Assembly (NCBI RefSeq): GCF_000025005.1
Contig: NC_013525.1
Location: 941,501-1,005,500, forward strand
Source: Thermobaculum terrenum ATCC BAA-798
Lineage (GTDB): Bacteria > Chloroflexota > Chloroflexia > Thermobaculales > Thermobaculaceae
Direction: 5' to 3'
Length of the DNA stretch: 64,000 nucleotides
Positions within the stretch are counted from its first letter, which is position 1; the number at the start of each line of letters is the position of its first letter. The notes below the pieces were generated by a model. The model was not told the origin of the DNA, ran no database searches, and saw only the letters and a program-made list of their open reading frames with translations. Below, one piece after another: positions 43,072-52,352 of this stretch. The translations under genes and the position numbers were made by a program.

Positions 43072-44979
43072 GTGTCTGTGGTTGTATCTAGTTTTAGGCT
43101 ACGCCTGATACTCATCGGCTTTTGCGTAATTTGTCTTTTGGGTATTTCCCCTTACGATCGCAATTCCAATAAGAACTTCAATAGTTCTTATTGGACCATT
43201 CAAGATATTTCCAATGAGGAAGTCCTTAACCAGTCCGTTCCTCCTGCAAGGAAGCTAGATCTATTGAGATCTCGCCTAGGATTAGTTCAGGAGGAGACTA
43301 ACACTAGCAACAGCACTAAGGATTGGCATGTAGGTACAAGGAAAAGCTTTTGGGTGCTAAATCAAGAGAGTAACTCGTACTTACGGAAACGGGCAGTTCT
43401 TCAACTCGTAACTCCTAATGCATATTGGTTTGTTGAGGAGGGGATGGGGTTTTCTAAGTTTGATCTTCGGCAAGCGGCGGATCAATTTGAATCTTTGATA
43501 CCAAATCTAAGGTCCGTCTTTGGAACCGAGTGGAGACCCGGTATAGATGATGACCCTAGGATAGTTATATTCATAGGGAATATTCCAGGTGTTGGTGGGT
43601 ATTACTCCAGTAATGATGAATACCCCAGTAGTGTCAGTCCATATAGTAATGGCCACGAGATAATCTATGTTAATTCTGATCCCGGTAGCCCTTCCTTTAT
43701 CTCTACGCTTGCGCATGAGTTTCAGCATATGATCCATTGGTATCAACATGCCAACCAAGATGTATGGATAAATGAAGGTATGTCCGAGTACGCCTCGGAG
43801 CTTTCAGGACATATCCCTTTAGAAACTAGCAAGTCCTTCGCTAATAACCCGGACGTACAGCTAAGCAGTTGGAGCAGCAACCCAGATGATGCCTTGTCTC
43901 ATTATGGTCAATCATACAGACTTATGTCTTACTTAGCACATAGGTTTGGCCCCGATATACTCAGAGGGATAATAAGGTCTAAGTACCCAGGCTTGTTAGC
44001 CTTATCTGAAACCTTATCTGCTTATGGATATGATTGGTCTAAGGTCTACTCTCAATGGCTCATAGCCAATTTAGTGGATATCAAGGGCAATAAGATGTTT
44101 GGGTATAAATTTGATCAACCCAATGTAAAATATGCCTCTTTGGATATTGGTTCCGATCTGACGGCTGATATCAACCAGTGGGGTGCTGACTACTATAAGT
44201 TGCCCCCGAATTCATCGGACTACTATGTATTTTTTGAAGCAGATCCCCGGGTACCTTTACTGCCCGTGCTTCCCCAAAAGGGCCAGAAATTCTGGTACAG
44301 TGATCGAGGTGACCTGGTAGATAGTACTCTAACACGTCAGATAGACCTTAGTAAGGTAAAAAAAGCTACCCTACAAGTCGATCTTTGGTACGACATAGAG
44401 ACAGGTTACGATTATGGTTACGTTATGGTATCTAGGGATGCCGGCAAAACTTGGACTACACTTCGTGGAAAGCACTCGACTACTAGCAATCCAAGTGGAA
44501 ACAACCTAGGAAATGGTTACACAGGCAAGAGCGGAGGATGGATTACTGATACTTTTGATCTTACTCCATATGCAGGGAGAAAGATCCTGCTGAGATTTGA
44601 ATATGTTACGGACGATGGATATAACTCGGCAGGTATGGCTGTGGATGGAGTACGTATACCTGAGATAGGTTTCTACGATGATATGGAAAGTCCAAACGGT
44701 TGGCAGGCTAACGGATGGGTTCTAAGCGGGCCCTATGTTCCAGGTAGATATAGCTTGATTATCCTAGATGCTAACAGTCCTGAACGGTACGTACTAGTGG
44801 ATGCTGGTGCAGATGGCAGAGCTATCTATAAGCTTTCAGCCCAAGACCCTAAGGATGAGCCATTCCTAATAGTTGCCGCTAAATCTGATAACACCCTTCA
44901 AAAATCTATTTATAGAATTCAAATCTTGCCAAAAGAACCTGGCTATCTTACCTTGTTAGCAGGTAGAGCCTCCAGATAG
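43072..44979 (+). CDS. Secreted HEXXH metalloprotease, immune-inhibitor-A-like
   Basis: A 635-residue protein with an N-terminal signal or anchor (about residues 8-26). The zinc site is AHEFQHMIHW (His215-Glu216...His219), followed by NEGMSEYASELSG with a third ligand Glu near 238. The C-terminal half has InhA-type beta-sandwich features such as DLWYDIETGYDYGYVMVSRDAGKTW and FEYVTDDGYNSAGMAVDGVRI. It probably digests extracellular protein. GTG start with CAGGAAAG upstream. A cleavable propeptide probably spans about 30-110. Confidence 0.85.
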   Translation: MSVVVSSFRLRLILIGFCVICLLGISPYDRNSNKNFNSSYWTIQDISNEEVLNQSVPPARKLDLLRSRLGLVQEETNTSNSTKDWHVGTRKSFWVLNQESNSYLRKRAVLQLVTPNAYWFVEEGMGFSKFDLRQAADQFESLIPNLRSVFGTEWRPGIDDDPRIVIFIGNIPGVGGYYSSNDEYPSSVSPYSNGHEIIYVNSDPGSPSFISTLAHEFQHMIHWYQHANQDVWINEGMSEYASELSGHIPLETSKSFANNPDVQLSSWSSNPDDALSHYGQSYRLMSYLAHRFGPDILRGIIRSKYPGLLALSETLSAYGYDWSKVYSQWLIANLVDIKGNKMFGYKFDQPNVKYASLDIGSDLTADINQWGADYYKLPPNSSDYYVFFEADPRVPLLPVLPQKGQKFWYSDRGDLVDSTLTRQIDLSKVKKATLQVDLWYDIETGYDYGYVMVSRDAGKTWTTLRGKHSTTSNPSGNNLGNGYTGKSGGWITDTFDLTPYAGRKILLRFEYVTDDGYNSAGMAVDGVRIPEIGFYDDMESPNGWQANGWVLSGPYVPGRYSLIILDANSPERYVLVDAGADGRAIYKLSAQDPKDEPFLIVAAKSDNTLQKSIYRIQILPKEPGYLTLLAGRASR

Positions 44980-45014
44980 CTTATAACCGTCTGGTAAAGT
45001 TGAAGCTTGTGGAT

Positions 45015-45023
45015 TGATATAAT
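45015..45023 (+). promoter_or_regulatory. Extended -10 promoter of ruvB operon
   Basis: TGA-TATAAT at 45015-45023, about 28 bases before ATG 45051; no convincing -35. Confidence 0.55.
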
Positions 45024-45050
45024 TTGTCTAGTAACACTGGAGACTAAATC

Positions 45051-46115
45051 ATGCTGCAACGTGCTATTGATCCTACAAAATATCCAGAAGATGATATACA
45101 GGAAGCCACGGTCAGGCCCAAGCGATTAGATGAATATATTGGTCAAGATCAAATAAAGGACCGGGTCAAGGTTATCATCGAGGCGGCTAAGGCAAGGGGG
45201 GAGGCCATAGACCATATATTGCTCTACGGCCCACCGGGTTTAGGCAAGACTACACTTGCTACGATTATTGCCAATGAAATGGGTGTGAAGATACATTCTA
45301 CATCCGGGCCTGCTATAGAAAGACCCGGTGATGTAGCATCTATCTTGTCTAAGTTACAGCCATTTGAGGTCCTATTCATTGATGAAATCCATAGGCTGCC
45401 TCGACCTGTTGAGGAGATGCTTTACTCTGCTATGGAAGACTTTAAGGTAGATTTCGTTTATGGTAAGGGACCTAACGCGGGCACAGTCACCTTGCCTTTA
45501 CCTCCTTTTACACTTATTGGTGCTACCACTAGGCTAGCTTTGCTTAGCTCTCCACTGCGAGGTAGGTTCGGGGATATCTTCAGGCTTGAATATCAGGATA
45601 TTGACTCGATGGCAGCCATAGTGAAGAGGGCTGCTAATATCCTCAAAGTAGGTATTACAGATGAGGGAGCCTTAGAGATAGCCCGCCGTAGCAGAGGCAC
45701 TCCTAGAGTCGCTATCAGACTATTGAGAAGGGTAAGGGATTACGCTCAGGTAAGGGCGGATCACTTAATTGACCATGAGACTGCATGCAAGGCGCTTGAT
45801 ATTCAGGGAGTAGATGAGCTTGGCCTTGATGAGGTTGATAGACGTATACTCCTCGCAATAATAGAGAAATTTGATGGTGGGCCCGTGGGACTTGAGACGC
45901 TAGCAGCGTCCATCTCAGAGGAACCAGACACTATAATGGATGTTTACGAACCCTACCTGCTAATACTTGGGTTCATACAACGTACGCCCAGAGGTAGAGT
46001 TGCTACCAGAAGGGCCTATGACCACCTGTCCATACCATATCCGGAAAGTAAGTCCAAGACAGAAAATAATACGGAACAACCTACTCTTTGGGAGAACAAC
46101 GAAGACGATGAATGA
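45051..46115 (+). CDS. ruvB: Holliday junction DNA helicase RuvB
   Basis: A 354-residue RuvB, the hexameric AAA+ motor of branch migration. [20 protein letters not shown] opens the ATPase; Walker [10 protein letters not shown] (about 61-69), Walker [11 protein letters not shown] and the sensor [18 protein letters not shown] are canonical, and a winged helix (about 255-330) ends [17 protein letters not shown]. ruvA and ruvC are not adjacent. The stop overlaps the next gene. Confidence 0.95.
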   Translation: MLQRAIDPTKYPEDDIQEATVRPKRLDEYIGQDQIKDRVKVIIEAAKARGEAIDHILLYGPPGLGKTTLATIIANEMGVKIHSTSGPAIERPGDVASILSKLQPFEVLFIDEIHRLPRPVEEMLYSAMEDFKVDFVYGKGPNAGTVTLPLPPFTLIGATTRLALLSSPLRGRFGDIFRLEYQDIDSMAAIVKRAANILKVGITDEGALEIARRSRGTPRVAIRLLRRVRDYAQVRADHLIDHETACKALDIQGVDELGLDEVDRRILLAIIEKFDGGPVGLETLAASISEEPDTIMDVYEPYLLILGFIQRTPRGRVATRRAYDHLSIPYPESKSKTENNTEQPTLWENNEDDE

Positions 46116-46332
46116 GCTGGCCAAAATATTTATTTTTGCTGGCTTATTCTTGCTAGTAGTAGGGATTATCATAGCTGTGTTTGGATCATTTTTGCCGTTT
46201 GGTAGACTTCCTGGGGATATCAGATTTAGTAGGGATGGATTTAGTCTCTATATACCTATAGTCTCATGCATAGTAATTAGCGTCGTACTTACAGTGATAA
46301 TCAACATAATTTTGCGTATTTTGGGGCGTTAG
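46108..46332 (+). CDS. DUF2905 family small membrane protein
   Basis: A 74-residue protein with two transmembrane helices (about 6-28 and 46-70) around the conserved loop [23 protein letters not shown]. This matches DUF2905, a family often encoded beside ruvB and queA; its function is unknown. The ATG lies 8 bases inside the end of ruvB, so it is translationally coupled. Confidence 0.87.
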   Translation: MNELAKIFIFAGLFLLVVGIIIAVFGSFLPFGRLPGDIRFSRDGFSLYIPIVSCIVISVVLTVIINIILRILGR

Positions 46333-46337
46333 CTTAA

Positions 46338-47348
46338 ATGAGGTTGCAGGATTTTGATTACTATCTACCACCCGAGCTCATAGCTCAAACACCAGCTGAA
46401 CCTAGAGATTCATCGCGACTGCTCGTACTCAATAAACGTACTGGTGAGATCCAACATGCTATATTCAGGGATCTGCCTAATTACTTATCGCCTGGAGATG
46501 TATTAGTCTTCAATGATACACGCGTTATCCCAGCTAGATTGCATGGCCGTAGAAAGCAGACAGGTGGCAATGTTGAGTTCTTGCTGGTTAGACATGTGAA
46601 AGATACCGAATGGGAGGCCATGGGTAGACCTGCCAGGAGGTTGAAGACTGGAGAGAGGGTCACTATTGCCGAGGATCTCGATGCTCAGGTACTAGAAAAA
46701 CTGCCCGAGGGATTATTGCTTATTAGGTTACCGCAAGAAGTGCACGAGAACCTCGACAAATATGGCGAGATACCATTACCTCCATACATACATGATTTTC
46801 ATGGTGATGCTTCGAGATATCAGACTGTCTATGCTCGTGACCCTGGTGCCGTGGCGGCGCCAACAGCAGGCTTGCATTTCACTGAGGAGTTGATATCCCG
46901 CTTAAGAGACTATGGAGTAGACCTAAGATTTATAACTCTCCATGTTGGTCCTGGGACATTTCAGCCTATAAAGACAGAGCGTATCGAAGAGCATAAGATG
47001 CACTCCGAAAGATATTACATCCCAGAGGGCTTGCTTGAATACCTTGAAGAGAAACGTAGTGCTGGCAATAGAGTAGTAGCAGTAGGTACTACATCTGTCA
47101 GAGCTTTGGAAGATGCTGCTGTAAGACGTCAGGCAGGCACTTGGGTGGAGACGGACCTATTTATAAAGCCTGGCTATCAGTTCAAGATAGTAGATGCTTT
47201 AATAACCAATTTCCACCTTCCTAAGTCTACTCTTATGATGCTGGTAGCTGCGACAGGCGGCTATGAGCACATTATGAATGCCTATAGGATAGCTGTAGAA
47301 AATAGATATAGATTCTACTCCTTTGGGGACGCAATGCTCATTATCTAG
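46338..47348 (+). CDS. queA: tRNA preQ1(34) S-adenosylmethionine ribosyltransferase-isomerase
   Basis: A 336-residue QueA that transfers the ribosyl group of SAM to preQ1 in tRNA to make epoxyqueuosine. Family landmarks are DYYLPPELIAQTPAEPRDSSRLLVL (start), VFNDTRVIPARL, AAPTAGLHFT and LITNFHLPKSTLMMLVAA. It sits directly before tgt, the preceding enzyme in the pathway. Confidence 0.95.
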   Translation: MRLQDFDYYLPPELIAQTPAEPRDSSRLLVLNKRTGEIQHAIFRDLPNYLSPGDVLVFNDTRVIPARLHGRRKQTGGNVEFLLVRHVKDTEWEAMGRPARRLKTGERVTIAEDLDAQVLEKLPEGLLLIRLPQEVHENLDKYGEIPLPPYIHDFHGDASRYQTVYARDPGAVAAPTAGLHFTEELISRLRDYGVDLRFITLHVGPGTFQPIKTERIEEHKMHSERYYIPEGLLEYLEEKRSAGNRVVAVGTTSVRALEDAAVRRQAGTWVETDLFIKPGYQFKIVDALITNFHLPKSTLMMLVAATGGYEHIMNAYRIAVENRYRFYSFGDAMLII

Positions 47349-47356
47349 GGAGGATT

Positions 47357-48541
47357 ATGGATATCGATCATACCCAGTTCTCTTTTGAGGTTCAGGCTAC
47401 AGATGGGCTTGCAAGAGCTGGAATATTGACTACTCCTCACGGGGACATAAAAACTCCAGTATTCATGCCCGTAGGTACCCAAGCAACCGTCAAGGCTATG
47501 AAGCCTGAAGATGTAGATGCACTTGGGGCTCAGATAGTACTCTCCAATACCTATCATCTCTACCTTCGTCCCGGTGTAGAGATAGTGGCAAAGGCGGGTG
47601 GACTACACAAGTTCATGCGTTGGCCCAAGCCTATACTTACAGATAGTGGAGGATTTCAGGTATTTAGCCTGGCTTCTCGAAGAGAGGTACTAGATGAGGG
47701 GGTGCGATTTCGTAGCCATATTGATGGGAGCGAGCATCTATTTACACCTGAGAACGTGATTAAGTACCAAGAATTTTTGGGTGCAGATATTATCATGGCC
47801 TTCGATGAGTGTGCTCCTTATCCTGCAGATAAGAGCTATGTCAAAGAAGCCATGGAGAGAACTCATAGGTGGCTCGAAAGGTGCATAGCTTCTAAAACAC
47901 GGCCTGATCAGGCTTTATTTGGAATAGTCCAGGGAGGTATATGGCTTGATCTTCGGGAAGAAAGTGCTCTCTTTGTCTCCTCCATGGATCTTCCGGGCTA
48001 CGGAATAGGTGGCCTTAGCGTTGGTGAAGATAAGGAGCAAATGCTTGAAGCTCTTTCAGTAGTGACAGCTATACTTCCAATGGACAAGCCTCGTTATCTA
48101 ATGGGGGTGGGATCTCCAGAGGACCTACTGAATGGTATTGCTCTCGGTGTAGACATGTTTGACTGCGTTTTGCCTACACGTAATGCGCGTAATGGCGCCC
48201 TTCTCGTGCCAACTGGTAGGTTGAATATCAGGAATGCGCAATTTAAAGAGGATTTCACACCTATACAAGAGGATTGTGATTGCTATACCTGCAGTAACTT
48301 TACGCGTGCGTATCTTCATCACCTCTTTAGAGCCGAAGAGCTGCTAGCTTACACCCTAGCTACTACCCATAACCTTAGATTCCTTGTCAGATTGATGGAT
48401 GGAGCCAGAGAGGCCATCCTAAAGGGCGAGTTTGAGGATTATAGACAGCAGTTCCTAGCTGGATTTCAACCACCAGATCCTGAGGCAAGAAAGCTCAATC
48501 GTGAAAGGCGCTTTGCCGGATTGCTTGAGGAAACTAAGTAG
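47357..48541 (+). CDS. tgt: tRNA-guanine transglycosylase
   Basis: A 394-residue bacterial Tgt that exchanges G34 for preQ1. LTDSGGFQVFSLA (catalytic Asp about 95), GGLSVGEDKEQM, the nucleophile region VDMFDCVLPTRNARNG and the zinc site DCDCYTCSNFTRAYLHHL are all intact. Strong AGGGAGG ribosome binding site. With queA it provides queuosine biosynthesis, although queC, D, E and F are not in the window. Confidence 0.95.
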   Translation: MDIDHTQFSFEVQATDGLARAGILTTPHGDIKTPVFMPVGTQATVKAMKPEDVDALGAQIVLSNTYHLYLRPGVEIVAKAGGLHKFMRWPKPILTDSGGFQVFSLASRREVLDEGVRFRSHIDGSEHLFTPENVIKYQEFLGADIIMAFDECAPYPADKSYVKEAMERTHRWLERCIASKTRPDQALFGIVQGGIWLDLREESALFVSSMDLPGYGIGGLSVGEDKEQMLEALSVVTAILPMDKPRYLMGVGSPEDLLNGIALGVDMFDCVLPTRNARNGALLVPTGRLNIRNAQFKEDFTPIQEDCDCYTCSNFTRAYLHHLFRAEELLAYTLATTHNLRFLVRLMDGAREAILKGEFEDYRQQFLAGFQPPDPEARKLNRERRFAGLLEETK

Positions 48542-48562
48542 AATTTATAACCTGGAGTGCTT

Positions 48563-48967
48563 GTGAAAGATATTGAGAGTTACTGTATTCCATATTGCGG
48601 CATTGATATAGTAGAGGTCCCTCGTATAGCAGCAGCGTTGGAGCGTTGGGGAGAAAGGTTTTTGAATAGAGTATATACTGCTAGGGAAAGGGATCTGTAT
48701 TCGCATAAGCTGTTGTCACTTGCTGCTAGGTTTGCTGCTAAGGAGGCAGTTATGAAGGCTTTGGGAACCGGGATGCGTGGGGTGGGGTGGAAGGAGATAG
48801 AAGTTGTACCGGACCATAGAGGTAAGCCTGTGCTGCATCTTTACGGTAGAGCTTTGAATAGAGCAAAGGAGCTTGGAATACAAAGCTGGGATATAAGTCT
48901 CACTCATTCTCGCGATACAGCAATAGCAAGCGTTGTGGCTATAGCTCTAAAAACAGTCGAGGAGTAG
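48563..48967 (+). CDS. acpS: Holo-[acyl-carrier-protein] synthase
   Basis: A 134-residue AcpS that adds 4'-phosphopantetheine to ACP. GIDIVEVPRIAAALERWGERF (Asp of the metal site) and LAARFAAKEAVMKALGTG (Glu) are diagnostic, with ISLTHSRDTAIASVVA at the end. Two GTG starts are possible (48557 and 48563); the second is better spaced from TGGAG. The N-terminal extension before the metal-site Asp is longer than usual. Confidence 0.9.
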   Translation: MKDIESYCIPYCGIDIVEVPRIAAALERWGERFLNRVYTARERDLYSHKLLSLAARFAAKEAVMKALGTGMRGVGWKEIEVVPDHRGKPVLHLYGRALNRAKELGIQSWDISLTHSRDTAIASVVAIALKTVEE

Positions 48968-48971
48968 GGAA

Positions 48972-50525
48972 GTGATACCCGTTGTAACTGCAGATCAGAT
49001 GAGATCTATAGAGGAACTGGCTTTCAAGTCTGGAGAAACCGTAGAGTCTCTCAGCCAAAGAGCTGCGGAATCTATAGCTGATGAGATTCTCAGGCTTATA
49101 AGGGAAGAGCTATTACACCCTCCCGTGGCTGTCGTTGCTGGGCCAGGGAATAATGGATTGGACGCTATCAAGACCGCAAACATACTTGCTAATTCTGGGA
49201 TTAGTGTCAAAGTCTTTTCTTGGAAGAGGCAGGAAAGTAATTCCCAGCAAGCAGAACTTGAAGATGTGCTTGATGAATCAAGAACCATACTAGATGGCAT
49301 TTTTGGTATCGGCCTTTCCAGAAACGTAGAGGGTGAGGCTGCACAGATTATTGAAAGATTGAACTCATTCAGGTCTGAGGCAGATGCTAGGACTGTCTCT
49401 ATTGACATTCCCAGCGGCTTACATTCAGATAATGGTAAGGTTATGGGAGCGTCCATTGTTGCAGACTATACAGTTACTCTTGGCTATCCCAAAAGCGGAC
49501 TCTATACGGGGAAAGGCCCAGAGTCCGCGGGAGTTATCGTCCATAAGCCTTTAGGATTTACTATTCCCGAAGACTTCAGCCCATTAGCTTGGGGCTTTAC
49601 CCAGAATGAGTACGAAGTTAAGTTTCCAGAGAGAAAGGTAGGGTCACACAAGAACGATAACGGGCGCCTAATAGTTCTGGGTGGAAGCCTAAAGTATCCT
49701 GGTGCCCCAGTTCTTGCAGCTAGAGCGGCGGCGAGAGCAGGGGCCGGCTATGTGACGGTAGCTTTCCCGAGGTCGCTTTACTACACAATAACCTCCCATC
49801 TCAATCAAGAGACCGTTTGGCCACTACCTGAAGCTGAACCCTTCACCTTAGGCCCAGCATCTGTGGAGGAAGCGCGTGAGGCAGCTTCTACCTATAAGGC
49901 ATTAGTGGTTGGTAATGGTGTCGGTAGAGAGGAGGCAACAATAGACTTCGTCTTGGAACTTTTAGGATTACCCGGGCCTGAGCAACGCCGCGCCATAGGT
50001 TTTAGGCCTTCTCCTAACTTGCCGAAGAAGAACGATAAGCATCAGATTCCTCCTACGGTGGTTGACGGCGATGGTCTATTTGCCTTAGCCTCTCAAGATA
50101 GCTGGTGGGTATCCACGCCTCAGGTCCAGATCCTTACACCTCATCCCGGGGAGATGGCGCGACTTGTAAATAAGTCTGTTTCTGAAGTCGAGTCTGATAG
50201 ATTTGGGATCTCAGTATCTTCTTCTAAAGAGTGGGGCAAGGTAGTGCTTTTGAAGGGGGCTTATCCATTGATTGCAAAACCTGATGGTGAAGTGTATCTG
50301 CTAATCGAATCGCATCCAGAGGTATCAAGCGCAGGTACTGGAGACGTGTTAGCAGGACTATGTGGCTTCTTCCTTTCCTTAGGATATCCTGCTGCGGATG
50401 CAGCTCAAGCCGCGCTAGTGTTAGGATCTAGAGCGGCTAGCATAGCGAGCGAAACAGTTTCTAAAAATTGTGTTGGGGCTACGGACTTGATAGATGCTCT
50501 TCCTGCTGCAAGAATGTCTTTGTAA
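48972..50525 (+). CDS. nnr: Bifunctional NAD(P)H-hydrate repair enzyme (epimerase/dehydratase)
   Basis: A 517-residue fusion: NnrE epimerase (about 1-215) and NnrD ADP/ATP-dependent dehydratase (about 225-510). NnrD motifs NDNGRLIVLGGS, LTPHPGEMARL, LKGAYPLIA and SAGTGDVLAGL are canonical. The NnrE nucleotide loop reads GPGNNGLDAIKTA, where the family usually has GNNGGDG. A segment of about 25 residues around FRPSPNLPKKNDKHQIP is an insert. The acpS-nnr-alr order is common in bacteria. GTG start. Confidence 0.92.
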   Translation: MIPVVTADQMRSIEELAFKSGETVESLSQRAAESIADEILRLIREELLHPPVAVVAGPGNNGLDAIKTANILANSGISVKVFSWKRQESNSQQAELEDVLDESRTILDGIFGIGLSRNVEGEAAQIIERLNSFRSEADARTVSIDIPSGLHSDNGKVMGASIVADYTVTLGYPKSGLYTGKGPESAGVIVHKPLGFTIPEDFSPLAWGFTQNEYEVKFPERKVGSHKNDNGRLIVLGGSLKYPGAPVLAARAAARAGAGYVTVAFPRSLYYTITSHLNQETVWPLPEAEPFTLGPASVEEAREAASTYKALVVGNGVGREEATIDFVLELLGLPGPEQRRAIGFRPSPNLPKKNDKHQIPPTVVDGDGLFALASQDSWWVSTPQVQILTPHPGEMARLVNKSVSEVESDRFGISVSSSKEWGKVVLLKGAYPLIAKPDGEVYLLIESHPEVSSAGTGDVLAGLCGFFLSLGYPAADAAQAALVLGSRAASIASETVSKNCVGATDLIDALPAARMSL

Positions 50526-50548
50526 TCGATTAGGAGAGCTTAGGCGCT

Positions 50549-51679
50549 ATGCTAGCCGAGAGAGTTAAGGTGGCAACAGGGCCCACATGGGTAGAGGTAG
50601 ATTTGAACGCTATAAGGCATAATCTTAGGCTCTACCTGGATAAATGCCCAGGGTCGAAAGTTATCGCCGTGGTCAAGGGCGATGCCTATGGGCATGGGAT
50701 TATAGAAATCTCAAAGACCGTACTAGATGCTGGTGCATGGGGGCTCGGAGTTGCACGAGTCAGCGAAGGACTGTTGCTAAGATCTAGTGGCATAGATGCT
50801 CCCATAATAGTTTTGGGTTATTCCAGCGAGCAAGAGATAAAGCAGGCTGTAGCTTCAGACCTTGCTATCAGTGTATCCACCGAGAAAATGCTTGATTGGA
50901 TCCTGGCAACTGCTAGGGAGGTAGGCAGGATCCCACGCATTCATCTTGAGGTAGATACCGGTATGCGTCGGCTGGGGGTCAAGTTTGAAGATGCTGCCCA
51001 AATAGTTCACTATATCCACGGCACGAATAGTGTCTACCTGGAAGGCATCTTCACCCACTTCGCTAGCGCCGATGATCCTGAGGGGTTTTTGTTCAAGCGA
51101 CAACTTAGTATGTTTCAAGACCTTATACACCTTATCAGAGAGAGAGGTGAGGTCCCTCCCATAGTGCATGCTGCCAACAGTGCAGCGGCTCTCTACGCTC
51201 CAGAGAGCCACTTTGATGCCGTCAGGATTGGTATTGGACTGTACGGTGTTCAACCCCTGCAATTCAAGACTTATCCTCTTAGACCTGCTATGGCTCTCCG
51301 CTCGGTAGTTGCCAGAGTGCTTGACGTACATGCAGGTGAAGGGGTAAGCTACGGACATACGTATGTTGCCAAGGAAAGTCATAGGGCAGCAGTCATACCT
51401 TGTGGTTATGCTGATGGCTACCCAAGGATTCTAAGCAACAAAGGAGAAGTTATCGTAAGTGGTATAAGATGCCCAGTTATAGGTAGAGTCTGTATGGATA
51501 ACCTTATAGTGAAACTACCTGAGGGGGTTGATGCTAGAGTTGGGGACGCAGTAACGCTCATCGGGAGCCAAGGGAGCGAGGCCGTTGATGCAGGCTACTT
51601 GGCAAGACTTGCAGGAACTATACCTTATGAGATCCTTTGTGGGATAGGTCGAAGGCCAGAGAAGATATATATAAATTGA
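50549..51679 (+). CDS. alr: Alanine racemase
   Basis: A 376-residue PLP enzyme making D-alanine for peptidoglycan. The PLP Lys lies in VIAVVKGDAYGHG (about 40), and the second catalytic base Tyr in EGVSYGHTYVA (about 269). The conserved Arg of MRRLGVKFEDA and CMDNLIV also fit. A D-alanine requirement supports a cell wall with peptidoglycan. Follows nnr by 23 bases with AGGAGAG. Confidence 0.93.
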   Translation: MLAERVKVATGPTWVEVDLNAIRHNLRLYLDKCPGSKVIAVVKGDAYGHGIIEISKTVLDAGAWGLGVARVSEGLLLRSSGIDAPIIVLGYSSEQEIKQAVASDLAISVSTEKMLDWILATAREVGRIPRIHLEVDTGMRRLGVKFEDAAQIVHYIHGTNSVYLEGIFTHFASADDPEGFLFKRQLSMFQDLIHLIRERGEVPPIVHAANSAAALYAPESHFDAVRIGIGLYGVQPLQFKTYPLRPAMALRSVVARVLDVHAGEGVSYGHTYVAKESHRAAVIPCGYADGYPRILSNKGEVIVSGIRCPVIGRVCMDNLIVKLPEGVDARVGDAVTLIGSQGSEAVDAGYLARLAGTIPYEILCGIGRRPEKIYIN

Positions 51680-51696
51680 ACAGGAGGTAGTATTTC

Positions 51697-52308
51697 ATGC
51701 TTCGACGTAGAGATCTAAAGGGTACTGAGGAAGGTAACCAGCAGCAAACTTCACAGACTGAAGCCCAGAACCAGGAAACCACCCAGCAGTCTCAGACTCA
51801 GTCAGCATCTTCGAATATTAGTCCCAGTGGACTCTCTTGGCGTCCGATGAGACAGACCAACGAGGATTGGCGTCCTCAACGTGCTGGTACCCCTACAGGT
51901 GATGAAAGCGTCATTGGCCCTGATGACTTCTTCAGTGGCAACTACAAGTCTGAGAGGGGAGTAAGAGTCCAAGGTAGAGTAGAAGGTTCTATAGAATCCA
52001 AGGGACATATATTCATAGAAGAGCAAGCCCAGGTCAACGCCGATCTGGTTGCGGAAGATATAACAGTTGCCGGAAGATACAATGGTAAGGTTGAATGCAG
52101 ACGTCGTTTCGAGATCACCCCAACAGGTATAGTAACTGGCGAAATAAATACCGACCTTCTAGTAGTGCAAGAGGGCGGATACTTTGATGGTAAGCTGAAG
52201 ATGAAGGATAGATCAGGTCGTGTGGCTCAGGCCCAGAAGCAACAGGCTCAAGGCGCTGTTCAGAGGCAGGGCCAGAAAGCAGATGACCAGTCTCCGGCGC
52301 AAGTTTAG
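51697..52308 (+). CDS. Bactofilin (polymer-forming cytoskeletal protein)
   Basis: A 203-residue protein with a central bactofilin domain (about 80-165): VQGRVEGSIESKGHIFIEEQ, VAEDITVAGRYNGKVECRR and GIVTGEINTDLLVVQEGGYFDG form the right-handed beta-helix repeats. Both termini are Gln/Ser-rich and probably disordered. Bactofilins assemble into filaments without nucleotide and position cell-wall enzymes; proximity to alr fits an envelope role. AGGAGGT precedes ATG. Confidence 0.88.
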   Translation: MLRRRDLKGTEEGNQQQTSQTEAQNQETTQQSQTQSASSNISPSGLSWRPMRQTNEDWRPQRAGTPTGDESVIGPDDFFSGNYKSERGVRVQGRVEGSIESKGHIFIEEQAQVNADLVAEDITVAGRYNGKVECRRRFEITPTGIVTGEINTDLLVVQEGGYFDGKLKMKDRSGRVAQAQKQQAQGAVQRQGQKADDQSPAQV

Positions 52309-52319
52309 GTATTGCAAGA

Positions 52320-52347
52320 TTGGATTGCAATAGACTGGATGTATAAT
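52320..52347 (+). promoter_or_regulatory. Promoter giving a possibly leaderless transcript
   Basis: TTGGAT (52320-52325), 16-base spacer, TATAAT (52342-52347). The next start ATG is at 52353, where transcription should begin. A perfect 8-bp hairpin (52310-52332) overlaps the -35 box. Confidence 0.55.
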
Positions 52348-52352
52348 CTCTT

